Part shown: positions 40,854 through 49,163 of the stretch, piece after piece
How the letters are laid out: each line of letters opens with the position of its first letter
How positions within the stretch are numbered: the stretch's first letter is position 1
Source: Faecalicatena orotica
GTDB taxonomy: Bacteria > Bacillota > Clostridia > Lachnospirales > Lachnospiraceae
Reading direction: 5' to 3'
DNA length: 64,000 nt
Assembly (NCBI RefSeq): GCF_003149245.1
Contig: NZ_QGDL01000002.1
Coordinates: 124,001 to 188,000 of the forward strand
Notes under the pieces: generated by a model
What the model was told of the DNA's origin: nothing
Database searches by the model: none
The model's input: only the letters and a program-made list of their open reading frames with translations
Translations under genes and position numbers: made by a program

Positions 40854-41870
40854 ATGGCAGAAACAAAAGCAAAAAAGGAACTTATCCTGGACGAGATTGA
40901 AGATCAGATTCGCACAATCGGAGTTCTGACCAGTGGTGGAGATGCCCCTGGAATGAATGCGGCTATCCGTGCCGTTACGAGAACGGCTCTTTCCAAGGGA
41001 TTGAAGGTTCGTGGAATCAGAAGAGGATATCATGGTCTTCTGAAAGAGGAAATTATAGATTTATCCGCCCGTGATGTATCTGATACAATTCAGCGCGGAG
41101 GTACCATCCTTCAGACAGCACGCTGCCAGGCAATGCGTACAGAAGAGGGACAGCAGAAAGCCGCTGCTATCTGTAAGAAATATGGAATCGACGGACTTGT
41201 CGTAATCGGTGGAGACGGTTCTTTCGCCGGTGCCCAGAAGCTGTCACATCTGGGAGTCAATACAATCGGCCTTCCGGGAACGATTGATCTGGATATTGCC
41301 TGTACAGACTATACAATCGGGTTTGACACGGCTGTGAATACTGCAATGGAAGCGATTGATAAAGTACGTGATACGTCTACATCTCATGAAAGATGCAGTA
41401 TCATCGAGGTTATGGGACGTGACGCAGGTTATCTGGCACTGTGGTGCGGTATTGCAAACGGTGCGGAAAGAATCCTGATGCCGGAAGAAAAGGATTATGA
41501 TGAGGATGCCCTGATTGCTGATATCATGGCGAACAAGAAGCGCGGCAAGAAGAACTATATCATCATCAATGCCGAGGGTGTCGGCGACTCTATCAACATG
41601 GCAAAGAGAATCGAGGAAGCAACAGGAATTGAGACAAGGGCAACGATTCTGGGACACATGCAGCGCGGAGGAAGCCCGACCTGCAAGGACAGAGTATATG
41701 CATCCACAATGGGGGCAATGGCAGTAGAGCTTCTCTGTGCAGGAAAGACAAACCGTGTTGTAGGATACAAGAACGGTAAGTTTGTAGATTATGATATGGA
41801 GGAAGCTCTGTCCATGAAGAAACAGATTCCTGCACATCAGTATGATATCGCAAAAATATTAGCAATCTAG
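40854..41870 (+). CDS. pfkA: ATP-dependent 6-phosphofructokinase
   Basis: A 338-residue enzyme that phosphorylates fructose 6-phosphate, the committed step of glycolysis. Motifs are GVLTSGGDAPGMNAAIRA (about residues 23-40), GGDGSFAGA (about 120), PGTIDLDIACTDYTIGFDTA (about 137-156) and EVMGRDAGYLAL. The glycines in GGDGS and PGTID are those of ATP-using enzymes; PPi-dependent members have Asp and Lys there. The usual TIDND is TIDLD here; the catalytic first Asp is kept. ATG 40854 is 8 bases from AAAGGTGG, while GTG 40842 and ATG 40848 lie inside or next to it. An unusual N-terminal extension of about 20 charged residues precedes the core. Confidence 0.93.
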   Translation: MAETKAKKELILDEIEDQIRTIGVLTSGGDAPGMNAAIRAVTRTALSKGLKVRGIRRGYHGLLKEEIIDLSARDVSDTIQRGGTILQTARCQAMRTEEGQQKAAAICKKYGIDGLVVIGGDGSFAGAQKLSHLGVNTIGLPGTIDLDIACTDYTIGFDTAVNTAMEAIDKVRDTSTSHERCSIIEVMGRDAGYLALWCGIANGAERILMPEEKDYDEDALIADIMANKKRGKKNYIIINAEGVGDSINMAKRIEEATGIETRATILGHMQRGGSPTCKDRVYASTMGAMAVELLCAGKTNRVVGYKNGKFVDYDMEEALSMKKQIPAHQYDIAKILAI

Positions 41871-41882
41871 GAGACGAGCGCA

Positions 41883-42710
41883 TTGAGTATGGAATGTAAA
41901 AAGACGGCGCCCATCGGTGTATTCGATTCAGGCGTCGGCGGGCTTACAGTAGTACGTGAGATGACGAGGCAGCTGCCCAATGAGAATATCGTGTATTTCG
42001 GGGATACTGCCCGCGTTCCATACGGCAGTAAGTCCCAGAAGACGATCATCCGTTTCTCAGAACAGATCATCCGTTTTCTGAAGAAAAAGCAGGTGAAAGC
42101 CATCGTTATCGCCTGTAATACCGCCAGTGCGCTTGCGCTGGAGGCCGTCCGGGACGAATTCGACGTGCCGATTATGGGCGTTGTCATTCCGGGAGCACGT
42201 GCGGCAGTCGAGGCAACCCACAACCAGAAGGTAGGGGTCGTCGGCACAGACGCCACGGTCCAGAGCGGAATGTATACAAAGATCATCCACGGGATGAACC
42301 CTGACGTTACCGTAATAGAAAAAGCGTGCCCCTTATTCGTGCCTCTGGTGGAAGAGGGGTTCAAGGAGCACCATGTAACGCAGGAAATCATTGAACACTA
42401 TCTGGAATCCATGAAGAATACAGATATCGATGCGATGATCTTAGGATGTACACATTACCCGCTTCTGCGCTCCAAGATCCGCGCCTATATGGGGGATAAG
42501 ATCCAGATTGTGAATCCTGCCTATGAAACTGCGATGGATTTAAAGAAGCTTCTGGAAGAGCGGGACATGGTAAACGACGGCACAAAGGAACCGTACAGCC
42601 GGTACGAGTTTTATGTAAGCGATACGGCGGAAAAGTTCCGCAATTTTGCAAACACGGTGATGCCGTTTGATATATCAGAAACAAATGTAGTGAACATAGA
42701 GGAATATTGA
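41883..42710 (+). CDS. murI: Glutamate racemase
   Basis: A 275-residue cofactor-independent racemase making D-glutamate for peptidoglycan. The catalytic cysteines lie in VIACNTASALAL (about residue 78) and LGCTHYPLLRSKI (about 189). The N-terminus IGVFDSGVGGLTVVREM and FGDTARVPYGSKS are family hallmarks. The likely start is TTG 41883, 9 bases after AGGAG; the in-frame ATG at 41889 is 15 bases away, so is less suited. It is 12 bases behind pfkA and probably in the same transcript as the DUF1934 gene downstream. Confidence 0.93.
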   Translation: MSMECKKTAPIGVFDSGVGGLTVVREMTRQLPNENIVYFGDTARVPYGSKSQKTIIRFSEQIIRFLKKKQVKAIVIACNTASALALEAVRDEFDVPIMGVVIPGARAAVEATHNQKVGVVGTDATVQSGMYTKIIHGMNPDVTVIEKACPLFVPLVEEGFKEHHVTQEIIEHYLESMKNTDIDAMILGCTHYPLLRSKIRAYMGDKIQIVNPAYETAMDLKKLLEERDMVNDGTKEPYSRYEFYVSDTAEKFRNFANTVMPFDISETNVVNIEEY

Positions 42711-42756
42711 TGATCTATTTGTACTCATGAACAGATCAGGATATTAGGTGAAGCAT

Positions 42757-43221
42757 ATGACAAAGGATGTATTGGTCAGCATATCAGGGATGCACATGGA
42801 TGTTATTTCAGGGATGACAGATGCGGAAAACGAACCGATAGAAGTCGTAACCCCTGCCAGCTACTATTTAAGAAACGGCAAGCACTACGTCATCTACGAA
42901 GAAGTGATGGAGGGTATGCCTGGTACAATCAAAAACAAAATAAAGATAAGTGGGACTGACAGTGTTGAGATCATGAAAACTGGTATATCCAATGCCCATA
43001 TGATATTCGAGAGAAACAAGAAGAATCTCACTTACTATCAAACCCCTTACGGGCAGATGCTTGTGGGAGTGAATACCAGGAATATGGAAGTCAATGTCAC
43101 AGACGATAACATTGGTGTCAGTGTTGACTATGAGCTGGATATCAATCATGAACCACTGGCAGACTGCAGTATAAAAATGGAGATATATTCAAAGGGGTCT
43201 GACCCCTTTGAGGTCCATTGA
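42757..43221 (+). CDS. DUF1934 (YwiB-like) beta-barrel protein with repeat-derived C-terminus
   Basis: A 154-residue calycin-like protein of the DUF1934 family: SYYLRNGKHYVIYEE, TIKNKIKISGTDSVEIMKTG, MLVGVNTRNMEVNV and SVDYELDINHEPLADCSIKMEIY. The family is close to YwiB of Bacillus; function is unknown. ATG 42757 follows AGGTG. Its last nine codons (KGSDPFEVH) come from a copy of the dispersed palindrome AAAGGGGTCTGACCCCTTT at 43191-43209, so the repeat has replaced or added the C-terminus. It is followed by a bidirectional terminator. Confidence 0.78.
   Translation: MTKDVLVSISGMHMDVISGMTDAENEPIEVVTPASYYLRNGKHYVIYEEVMEGMPGTIKNKIKISGTDSVEIMKTGISNAHMIFERNKKNLTYYQTPYGQMLVGVNTRNMEVNVTDDNIGVSVDYELDINHEPLADCSIKMEIYSKGSDPFEVH
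43191..43209. repeat. GGGGTCTGACCCC-type palindrome inside a coding C-terminus
   Basis: AAAGGGGTCTGACCCCTTT is a 19-bp palindrome with the same core as at 29286 and 32119. It is translated as part of KGSDPFEVH at the end of the DUF1934 gene. Confidence 0.75.
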
Positions 43222-43229
43222 ATAAAAAC

Positions 43230-43266
43230 AGCCGCAGCTTCTGACTTTTGTCAGATTACTGCGGCT
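43230..43266. terminator. Bidirectional terminator
   Basis: AGCCGCAG (43230-43237) pairs with CTGCGGCT (43259-43266), with an inner TCTGAC-TTTT-GTCAGA. T-rich tracts lie on both sides, serving the DUF1934 gene and the leftward gene at 43289. Confidence 0.8.
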
Positions 43267-43288
43267 ATTGTTTTCCTGTTTTGTCTTA

Positions 43289-43732
43289 TTATTTGTCTTT
43301 TTTGAATCGTGCAAAGAATCCCTTCTTTTTCGGCGGAGCTTCAAGCGGACCACGGAGTCCTCTGACAGCAGTTATGTAGATTCCGCTGACTGTTGCTTTT
43401 ACTTCCTTCTTTACCGGGATCAATGGGAATACCTCAGCATCACACATCAGGGTCATGATCTTTGGACCGACTTTTGCTTTTACGACCGGCACCTTGGTAC
43501 GTCTTAAATACTTCGGGGTACTCTCGACCACTACACTTGGGAATCCGGCTTCTTTCAGCTTCATCTTACCTTTATCAATGATGAGCATGTTGACATTCTG
43601 TGCGGCTGCTTCCATCTGTTCTTTCTGTGCTGCCTGTTTTTTCTCTGCTCTTTTGCCGAAGAAATATAGTACGACTAATGCAATGATCAGAACAACCAGT
43701 ACAACGAGCATTATCTTTAATCCTAAACTCAC
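43289..43732 (-). CDS. Single-pass membrane protein of unknown function
   Basis: A 147-residue protein: an N-terminal helix (LGLKIMLVVLVVLIIALVVLYFFG), a charged coiled-coil-like segment (KRAEKKQAAQKEQMEAAAQ), a cytoplasmic beta-rich domain with TPKYLRRTKVPVVKAKVGPKIMTLMCDAEVFPLIPVKKEVKATVSGIYI, and a basic tail GFFARFKKDK. I do not recognise a named family. The start is taken as GTG 43732, because AGGAGGG lies about 6 bases before it; an earlier in-frame ATG at 43789 has no ribosome site. It is a single leftward gene bounded by terminators. Confidence 0.65.
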   Translation of the reverse strand: MSLGLKIMLVVLVVLIIALVVLYFFGKRAEKKQAAQKEQMEAAAQNVNMLIIDKGKMKLKEAGFPSVVVESTPKYLRRTKVPVVKAKVGPKIMTLMCDAEVFPLIPVKKEVKATVSGIYITAVRGLRGPLEAPPKKKGFFARFKKDK

Positions 43733-43829
43733 GACGAACCCTCCTAAAAATACTCTTTTTCCGCAATTATGCAAATAATATTGTACCATTGTTTGTAGGG
43801 AAGTGCAAGCAGTTTGATATCTTTCGGGC

Positions 43830-45602
43830 TCACAGAATCCCTACTTTCTTTAACAGATATTCCGCATTGGTAGTTTTAGAAACTCCGTTTTTGATTTTAT
43901 AATCAAAGCAGATTTCCCCGTCAGTATAATGTTCGTTAAAACTGTAATTCACGATACGCCGGAAGGATGCCGAGAGTTTGCAGACCTCCAGATCATGTGT
44001 GGTAATCATGCCTGAGATTCCAAGTGCACAGAGCGTCTTGATGACTTCCTCGGCGCCCTTGAGCCTGTCTGCGGAATTCGTCCCCCGGAAAATCTCGTCG
44101 ATCAGGAATAACTGGCATGTGCCCGCCTTTGCCGCATCGATAATCTTCTTAATGCGTTTTAGTTCTGCATAAAAAGTAGAGATTCCTTCCGTCAGTTCAT
44201 CGGCAATACGCATGGAGGTGATGACGTTCATGGGGGTAAAGGTCATCTGCTGTGCACACACGCAGCTTCCCGCATTTGCCAAAATCATGTTAATGCCTGC
44301 TGTCCTCATGAAAGTAGTTTTCCCGGACATGTTGGAACCGGAGATAATGAAGATGTGGTTATCGAGGTTCAGGTCATTGCACACCCTCTGCGTATTATTG
44401 AGCAGCGGGTGCCCCATGCCGCGGGCTTCGAGGATATTTGGATGTGCAGATATTACGGGGATACAGGAAGTACTTAAGCAGCGCGGCAGATTGGAAAAGC
44501 TGATCAGACTTTCCAGTTCCCCTAACGCGGCAAACCATGATTCGGTGGAAGCACCGTGTTCCTGTTTCCAGCGGTCAAGGTCAAAAGCATTTTTATAATC
44601 CCATAGGAAAAGAATATTCAGTATGGTCCTGACGATCCCGTTCTGACACTGGCTGATATTGCCGGATATTCTGGAGAGACTGTGGATCGCCTCCTGCGCG
44701 GAGGACACAACGGCCTGAATCTGTTTAAGTTTTTCGGAATGAAAATTGTATCCGGCAATCTCCTGAATCATATCATCATAACGTGCAATCTTATATGGAA
44801 GCTTCAGCATAATTCCGAGATACCGGTTGATTTTCGAGAAACCAACAGACCATATAAGCAGCTGAAAGATCATCATTACACCTGCGGCAGCCGAAATAAG
44901 AGTGTCTCTGGTCAGCAGGGAGAGGAGAACGGCTGTAATGGTCAGTATGCGTGACAAAGAGGCCAGCCATTTTACGGGCATGCCTTCTATAAAATGTTTC
45001 TGGCCCTGTAGTTCGGAAATGAGTTCCGGAAAGGATGCATCGATGCCGATTTTAGAAGACAGGTATTCGATCTGGCTGGTCCATGCATAGTCGCTGCCAA
45101 GCTCCGAAACAGCCTCCTGCCGTTCCCGGATTTCCTCGTTTGAAAATCCGGGGGAGAGCAGGTCACTGGCGAGCCGCTGCCTCCCATAATAAGTGTTCGT
45201 ACTATTCAGGTATTGGAAAAGAGAATTCCTTCCGACAATGTCCAGATCGGATGAATAGTCATGGTTATAATCGATAAATTCTTTGCCTGTATCCTCGAAG
45301 GAACACCAGCCGCCCGTAATCCGGCTGATATTCTTTTTCGCAATGCGTATAAGCCCGGCTTCATGCCCGGCACGCTCAAGTTCCCTGATATGATACAGGT
45401 GGGATAAAATAAAAACTATGATTTCAGCACATAACAAAAGAAGCAGTTTAAGGGGGAAATGATTTGTCCATACCTGATAAACCGTGATGCCGCACATCAC
45501 GATCCAGATTACCTTGAAAATGCCGATGATATTTGCCGTTCTATTATATTCTGCCAGAGCGGCTTCTCTTCTCTTGATCTCGGTTTCTAAACACTGCTGC
45601 AT
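43830..45602 (-). CDS. Membrane-anchored MutS-family ATPase
   Basis: A 590-residue protein with the MutS ATPase core at the C-terminus: Walker A ISGSNMSGKTTFMRTAG (about residues 418-434), Walker B LFLIDEIFRGTN (about 497-508), and THDLEVCKL. Unlike true MutS it lacks the mismatch-binding domain, and two pairs of hydrophobic helices are present (about 25-75 and 205-250). Such transmembrane MutS relatives occur in many bacteria; they probably act on DNA or other polymers at the membrane, without known function. The start 45602 follows AGGAGG by about 9 bases; an in-frame start at 45680 has no proper ribosome site. Confidence 0.82.
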   Translation of the reverse strand: MQQCLETEIKRREAALAEYNRTANIIGIFKVIWIVMCGITVYQVWTNHFPLKLLLLLCAEIIVFILSHLYHIRELERAGHEAGLIRIAKKNISRITGGWCSFEDTGKEFIDYNHDYSSDLDIVGRNSLFQYLNSTNTYYGRQRLASDLLSPGFSNEEIRERQEAVSELGSDYAWTSQIEYLSSKIGIDASFPELISELQGQKHFIEGMPVKWLASLSRILTITAVLLSLLTRDTLISAAAGVMMIFQLLIWSVGFSKINRYLGIMLKLPYKIARYDDMIQEIAGYNFHSEKLKQIQAVVSSAQEAIHSLSRISGNISQCQNGIVRTILNILFLWDYKNAFDLDRWKQEHGASTESWFAALGELESLISFSNLPRCLSTSCIPVISAHPNILEARGMGHPLLNNTQRVCNDLNLDNHIFIISGSNMSGKTTFMRTAGINMILANAGSCVCAQQMTFTPMNVITSMRIADELTEGISTFYAELKRIKKIIDAAKAGTCQLFLIDEIFRGTNSADRLKGAEEVIKTLCALGISGMITTHDLEVCKLSASFRRIVNYSFNEHYTDGEICFDYKIKNGVSKTTNAEYLLKKVGIL

Positions 45603-45770
45603 AAATGACTGCCTCCTGTAATTTTTGTACTCCAAATTTATAATATGATACCCTTTTTGGGAGATATAATCAAGTTTCATCCTTAAGCTGATAATTTGGG
45701 GTTACTTTTCGCCTGAGAAAATAGTATAATCATATAAGTTACATACAGATAAAGAAGGAGTTTTAATTTT

Positions 45771-47246
45771 ATGGCAGAAACATTATGGAATGGATTGGTT
45801 ACATCTTATCATTTCGTCATGGACAATCTATTCATTATCAATATTTTTCTTTCTCTGATCATTATTTTCTTTCAGCGCCGGAATCCACAGACCGTGTGGA
45901 CCTGGCTCCTTCTGCTCTACTTTATCCCGATTCTCGGATTCTTCCTCTATCTGGTGATTGGTCAGGATTTTCACAAGAGCAGGATGTTTAAGGCAAAGGA
46001 GATAGAAGGGGAGTTAAAATATGCCGTCAGGCGGCAGGAGGAGACGATATACCGGAAAAAGCTGAGGCTGGCGAATCCGGAGATGGCGAGATTTAAGGAT
46101 CTGATCCTTTATAATCTGGAGGCGGGAGAAGCCGTTTTAACGGATAACAATGATGTGCGCATCTATACGGATGGCAAAGAAAAGTTCCGTGCGCTGATTG
46201 ACGAGATGAAGCAGGCAAAACGCTACATCCATATGCAGTATTACATTATCCGCAACGACGAGCTGTGGAGGGAAATTGAACCTGTGCTGATCCAGAAAGC
46301 AAAAGAGGGGGTTGAGGTCAGGGTCCTGTTCGACAGTATGGGATGCCGCACCATGCATAATAAAGACTGGGAACGCCTTGAAAAAGGCGGTGTACAGGTT
46401 GCGGAGTTCTTTCCTGCGCTTTTAGGGCAGCTGCAGCTTCGTGTAAATTACCGCAACCACAGGAAAATCGTTGTCATTGACGGACGTGTTGGTTTTGTGG
46501 GCGGCTTTAATGTGGGAAGGGAATATCTGGGGCTGGATAAAAAGTTTGGTTACTGGAGAGACACACACCTGTGCATAGAGGGGGCGGCGGTTACATCTCT
46601 GGCCGTGCGTTTTGTTCTGGACTGGAATTATGCGGCAAAAGAGAACCTGTTTGTGCAGGACCATTTGTTTGAGATTCCCGACTATGTGAGAAACGGGCAT
46701 GACCCGGTCCAGATCATTTCAAGCGGCCCTGACTCGCAGACGAAGACGATACACGATAATTACCTTCGCCTGATTCATAGTGCAAAGGACCATGTATATC
46801 TGCAGACCCCGTACCTGATTCCGGATGATTCAATACTGGATGCGCTGAAGATTGCAAGCCGTTCAGGAATCGACGTGAGGATCATGGTTCCCTGCAAGCC
46901 GGACCATCCATTCGTTTACTGGGCAACATATTCCTATCTCGGCGATATGGTAGCGGCTGGGGCGAAGTGTTATGTATACAATAACGGTTTTTTACATGCG
47001 AAGACATTGAGTGTAGACGGAATGGTGGCATGTGTGGGAACCGCAAACATGGATATCCGCAGCTTTGGACTGAATTTCGAAGTGAACGCGGTGGTTTACA
47101 GCGAAAGAACCGTGCAGCGCCTTGAGAGGGCTTTTGAAAATGATATGACAAAATGTACCCATGTTACACGCAAGGTATATGACCAGAGAGGACTTGTCAT
47201 CCGGGTGAAGGAACAGTTCTCAAGACTGCTGTCTCCTCTACTGTAG
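45771..47246 (+). CDS. cls: Cardiolipin synthase
   Basis: A 491-residue membrane enzyme that joins two phosphatidylglycerols to cardiolipin. Two N-terminal helices (NIFLSLIIIFFQR and VWTWLLLLYFIPILGFFLYLVIG) precede two phospholipase D motifs: NHRKIVVIDGRVGFVGG (about residues 226-242) and HAKTLSVDGMVACVGTANMD (about 408-427), the two HxK(x)4D active sites. AAGGAG lies before ATG 45771, and a TATAAT is at 45725-45730. The preceding mutS-like gene is divergent. The protein matches the usual length. Confidence 0.93.
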   Translation: MAETLWNGLVTSYHFVMDNLFIINIFLSLIIIFFQRRNPQTVWTWLLLLYFIPILGFFLYLVIGQDFHKSRMFKAKEIEGELKYAVRRQEETIYRKKLRLANPEMARFKDLILYNLEAGEAVLTDNNDVRIYTDGKEKFRALIDEMKQAKRYIHMQYYIIRNDELWREIEPVLIQKAKEGVEVRVLFDSMGCRTMHNKDWERLEKGGVQVAEFFPALLGQLQLRVNYRNHRKIVVIDGRVGFVGGFNVGREYLGLDKKFGYWRDTHLCIEGAAVTSLAVRFVLDWNYAAKENLFVQDHLFEIPDYVRNGHDPVQIISSGPDSQTKTIHDNYLRLIHSAKDHVYLQTPYLIPDDSILDALKIASRSGIDVRIMVPCKPDHPFVYWATYSYLGDMVAAGAKCYVYNNGFLHAKTLSVDGMVACVGTANMDIRSFGLNFEVNAVVYSERTVQRLERAFENDMTKCTHVTRKVYDQRGLVIRVKEQFSRLLSPLL

Positions 47247-47302
47247 AAATGGTTTATTTTGGACGTTTATTTTGGCCAAACGTGAAAAGTCTATGAAATC
47301 CC

Positions 47303-47331
47303 TTTCCATAAGGAGTAAAATGTGATATAAT
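47303..47331 (+). promoter_or_regulatory. Promoter of the trigger-factor-like lipoprotein gene
   Basis: TTTCCA (47303-47308), 17 bases, TATAAT (47326-47331) with an extended TG at 47323-47324. The leader from here is about 145 bases. Confidence 0.55.
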
Positions 47332-47337
47332 GCTCGC

Positions 47338-47413
47338 ACTTAGCGTGGTTCTTACACGCTTAGTAAGACATATACCTAAATACTTAACGAGGTATTTCAC
47401 GAGTTTAGTATTT
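47338..47413 (+). promoter_or_regulatory. Two hairpins in the long leader
   Basis: Hairpin 1 pairs ACTTAGCGTG (47338-47347) with CACGCTTAGT (47355-47364). Hairpin 2 pairs AAATACTTAAC (47378-47388) with GTTTAGTATTT (47403-47413). Each has one mismatch. No T run follows, so this is a structured 5' leader rather than a terminator. No known riboswitch class was recognised. Confidence 0.45.
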
Positions 47414-47483
47414 ATGGTACAACGGTAAAGTATGCAGAAATGGAAACTGCATGAATAAAGTGAAGATAACATGAGGTGAAAGA

Positions 47484-48557
47484 ATGAAGAAAAGAATTTT
47501 GGCACTGACATTGAGCGTTCTGATGGCAGCGTCTCTCGCAGGATGCAGCAAGCAGCTCTCAAATGAATATATAACGGTGAAGCAGTATGACGGTCTTGAG
47601 GTTGCGAAAGTAGAGACTGCCGAGGTGACGGATGAGAATGTTGAAAGCGTGATCCAGACGAATCTGGGAACATCCGCAGCAGACGGCGGAATCACGGACA
47701 GGGCGGCTGAGAACGGGGACAGGGTCAATATTGATTATGTCGGAAGCGTGGATGGAACAGAGTTTGAAGGCGGCAGTGATAAGGGATCAGTACTCGAACT
47801 CGGATCTGGCAGCTTTATCGGCGCGAATGGAGACTATAAAGGATTTGAAGAACAAATCGTCGGACACAAATCAGGGGATGAGTTTGATATCACTGTAAAG
47901 TTCCCGGCAGATTACCAGAATGCAGATATGGCTGACAAAGTAGCTGTATTTAAGGTTACCTTAAACGGAATCGTTCCGGAACTGACAGATGACTGGGTAA
48001 AGAAAAACAGTGAAACATCCAAGACTGTAGAAGAATATAAAAAAGAGATCAGAAAACAGCTGGAAGATAATAACAAAGAGAGCATGGAGAACACCCTGCA
48101 GAACAATGCACTGGAAGCGATTGCGGACCAGGTAGAAGTGAAGAAATACCCGGACGGGGCCCTCGATGAGCAGATCAATTCCATCAAAGAATATTATACG
48201 AACATGGCAGCAGCCTATGGCATGGAATTTAAAGACTTCGTTGAGCAGGCCATGCAGATGACCGAGGAAGATTTTGACAAGCAGGCAAAAGAAGCTGCGG
48301 AGACAGCATTAAAGAGAAAACTGGCCTGTGAATTGATTGCCGAGAAGAAGAACCTGGAGCCGTCTGACAAGGAATATGAGGAACAGATTGCCGAATATGC
48401 GGAAAACGGACAGTATGAAAGTGTAGAGGATTTTAAAGAACAGGTCGGAGAAGACACTGTGAAAAATGCAATCCGCCAGCAGAAGGTTGGAAAATATCTG
48501 GCAGACAACTGTGTTCAGGTGGAACAGAGCGACAGCAGCACCGAGACAGCGAAGTAA
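47484..48557 (+). CDS. Trigger-factor-like lipoprotein with FKBP domain
   Basis: A 357-residue lipoprotein with lipobox SLAGC (Cys near residue 21). An FKBP-type peptidyl-prolyl isomerase domain (GDRVNIDYVGSVDGTEFEGGSDKG...GFEEQIVGHKSGDEFDITVKFP, about residues 85-160) is followed by a helical trigger-factor C-domain (residues about 170-345). The ribosome-binding N-domain of trigger factor is absent and replaced by the signal peptide, so the protein acts outside the membrane as a folding helper, probably for exported proteins. GAGGTG precedes ATG 47484. A long structured leader precedes it. Confidence 0.88.
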   Translation: MKKRILALTLSVLMAASLAGCSKQLSNEYITVKQYDGLEVAKVETAEVTDENVESVIQTNLGTSAADGGITDRAAENGDRVNIDYVGSVDGTEFEGGSDKGSVLELGSGSFIGANGDYKGFEEQIVGHKSGDEFDITVKFPADYQNADMADKVAVFKVTLNGIVPELTDDWVKKNSETSKTVEEYKKEIRKQLEDNNKESMENTLQNNALEAIADQVEVKKYPDGALDEQINSIKEYYTNMAAAYGMEFKDFVEQAMQMTEEDFDKQAKEAAETALKRKLACELIAEKKNLEPSDKEYEEQIAEYAENGQYESVEDFKEQVGEDTVKNAIRQQKVGKYLADNCVQVEQSDSSTETAK

Positions 48558-48583
48558 AGGTTAAGAAAATTTAAGTCAAAGAC

Positions 48584-48626
48584 AAGGGGCCCGTTACGGA
48601 AGAAAAGACGTGAACGGGTCCTTTTT
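48584..48626 (+). terminator. Terminator after the FKBP lipoprotein gene
   Basis: AAGGGGCCCGTT (48584-48595) pairs with GAACGGGTCCTT near 48612-48623, with one G-U pair; TTTTT ends at 48626. Confidence 0.75.
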
Positions 48627-48692
48627 ATGCTATTACAGCATGATTCGACATAATTCTGCAAATAGCGACATAGTAATTTACAAATAAAGTCC

Positions 48693-48722
48693 TTGCTTTT
48701 AGGGAATAAATCCCAGTATTAT
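48693..48722 (+). promoter_or_regulatory. Promoter of the HPr-like gene at 48767
   Basis: TTGCTT (48693-48698), 18 bases, TATTAT (48717-48722). Confidence 0.45.
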
Positions 48723-48766
48723 GGATAAAATAACCATATACACAAAGTAAAGGAGGAAAACAGGAC

Positions 48767-49009
48767 ATGCAGAAAGTTCAGATTTGTTTTCGCCAGCCAG
48801 AAGATATTACTGAGTTTGTGGATATTATGAATCAGTGTGAATACGATGTCGATCTTAAAAGCGGGAAAAATATAGTAGATGCAAAATCCATTTTAGGTGT
48901 AATAGCAATCAGCAAAGCCGACCATGTCGAGCTTGTCATCCACAGTGATGATTGTGGAGAACTGCTGGATAAGATTCAGGCGTATGTACGGAAAAGGAAC
49001 GCTGCCTGA
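48767..49009 (+). CDS. HPr-like protein without the phosphorylatable histidine
   Basis: An 80-residue HPr-family protein. At the histidine-15 site the sequence reads RQPEDITEFVDIM with no His, while the Ser46 region is intact as NIVDAKSILGVIAI, compared with KSIMG of HPr. This pattern resembles Crh, in which Gln replaces His15 but Ser46 is phosphorylated and binds CcpA. A role as a catabolite corepressor is therefore possible. AGGAGG precedes ATG 48767, and its own promoter and the hairpin at 49071 bound it. A second His-less homologue is at 36841. Confidence 0.75.
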   Translation: MQKVQICFRQPEDITEFVDIMNQCEYDVDLKSGKNIVDAKSILGVIAISKADHVELVIHSDDCGELLDKIQAYVRKRNAA

Positions 49010-49070
49010 GAAAGACAGCGGGCCTGACGGTGAAAAATTCAGGGCGGACGAAAAGTAAAGGAAGAAAGCC

Positions 49071-49103
49071 GGTATTCTGGAAAGACCAGAAGCCGGCTTT
49101 CTT
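49071..49103. terminator. Bidirectional terminator
   Basis: GAAAGCCGG and TCTGG in the left arm pair with CCAGA and CCGGCTTTC in the right arm. It is between the HPr-like gene and the end of the leftward thiolase gene, with short T runs on both sides. Confidence 0.65.
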
Positions 49104-49163
49104 AGCGCTTTCACGCAGGTATCTATTTTTGCAGGCAGCCATCAGTTATGAAAAATGGATTCA

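Noticed and set aside
47331-47420. Possible tRNA before the FKBP lipoprotein gene
   Set aside because: Two hairpins are present but there is no acceptor stem, T-loop GTTCRA box or anticodon arm.
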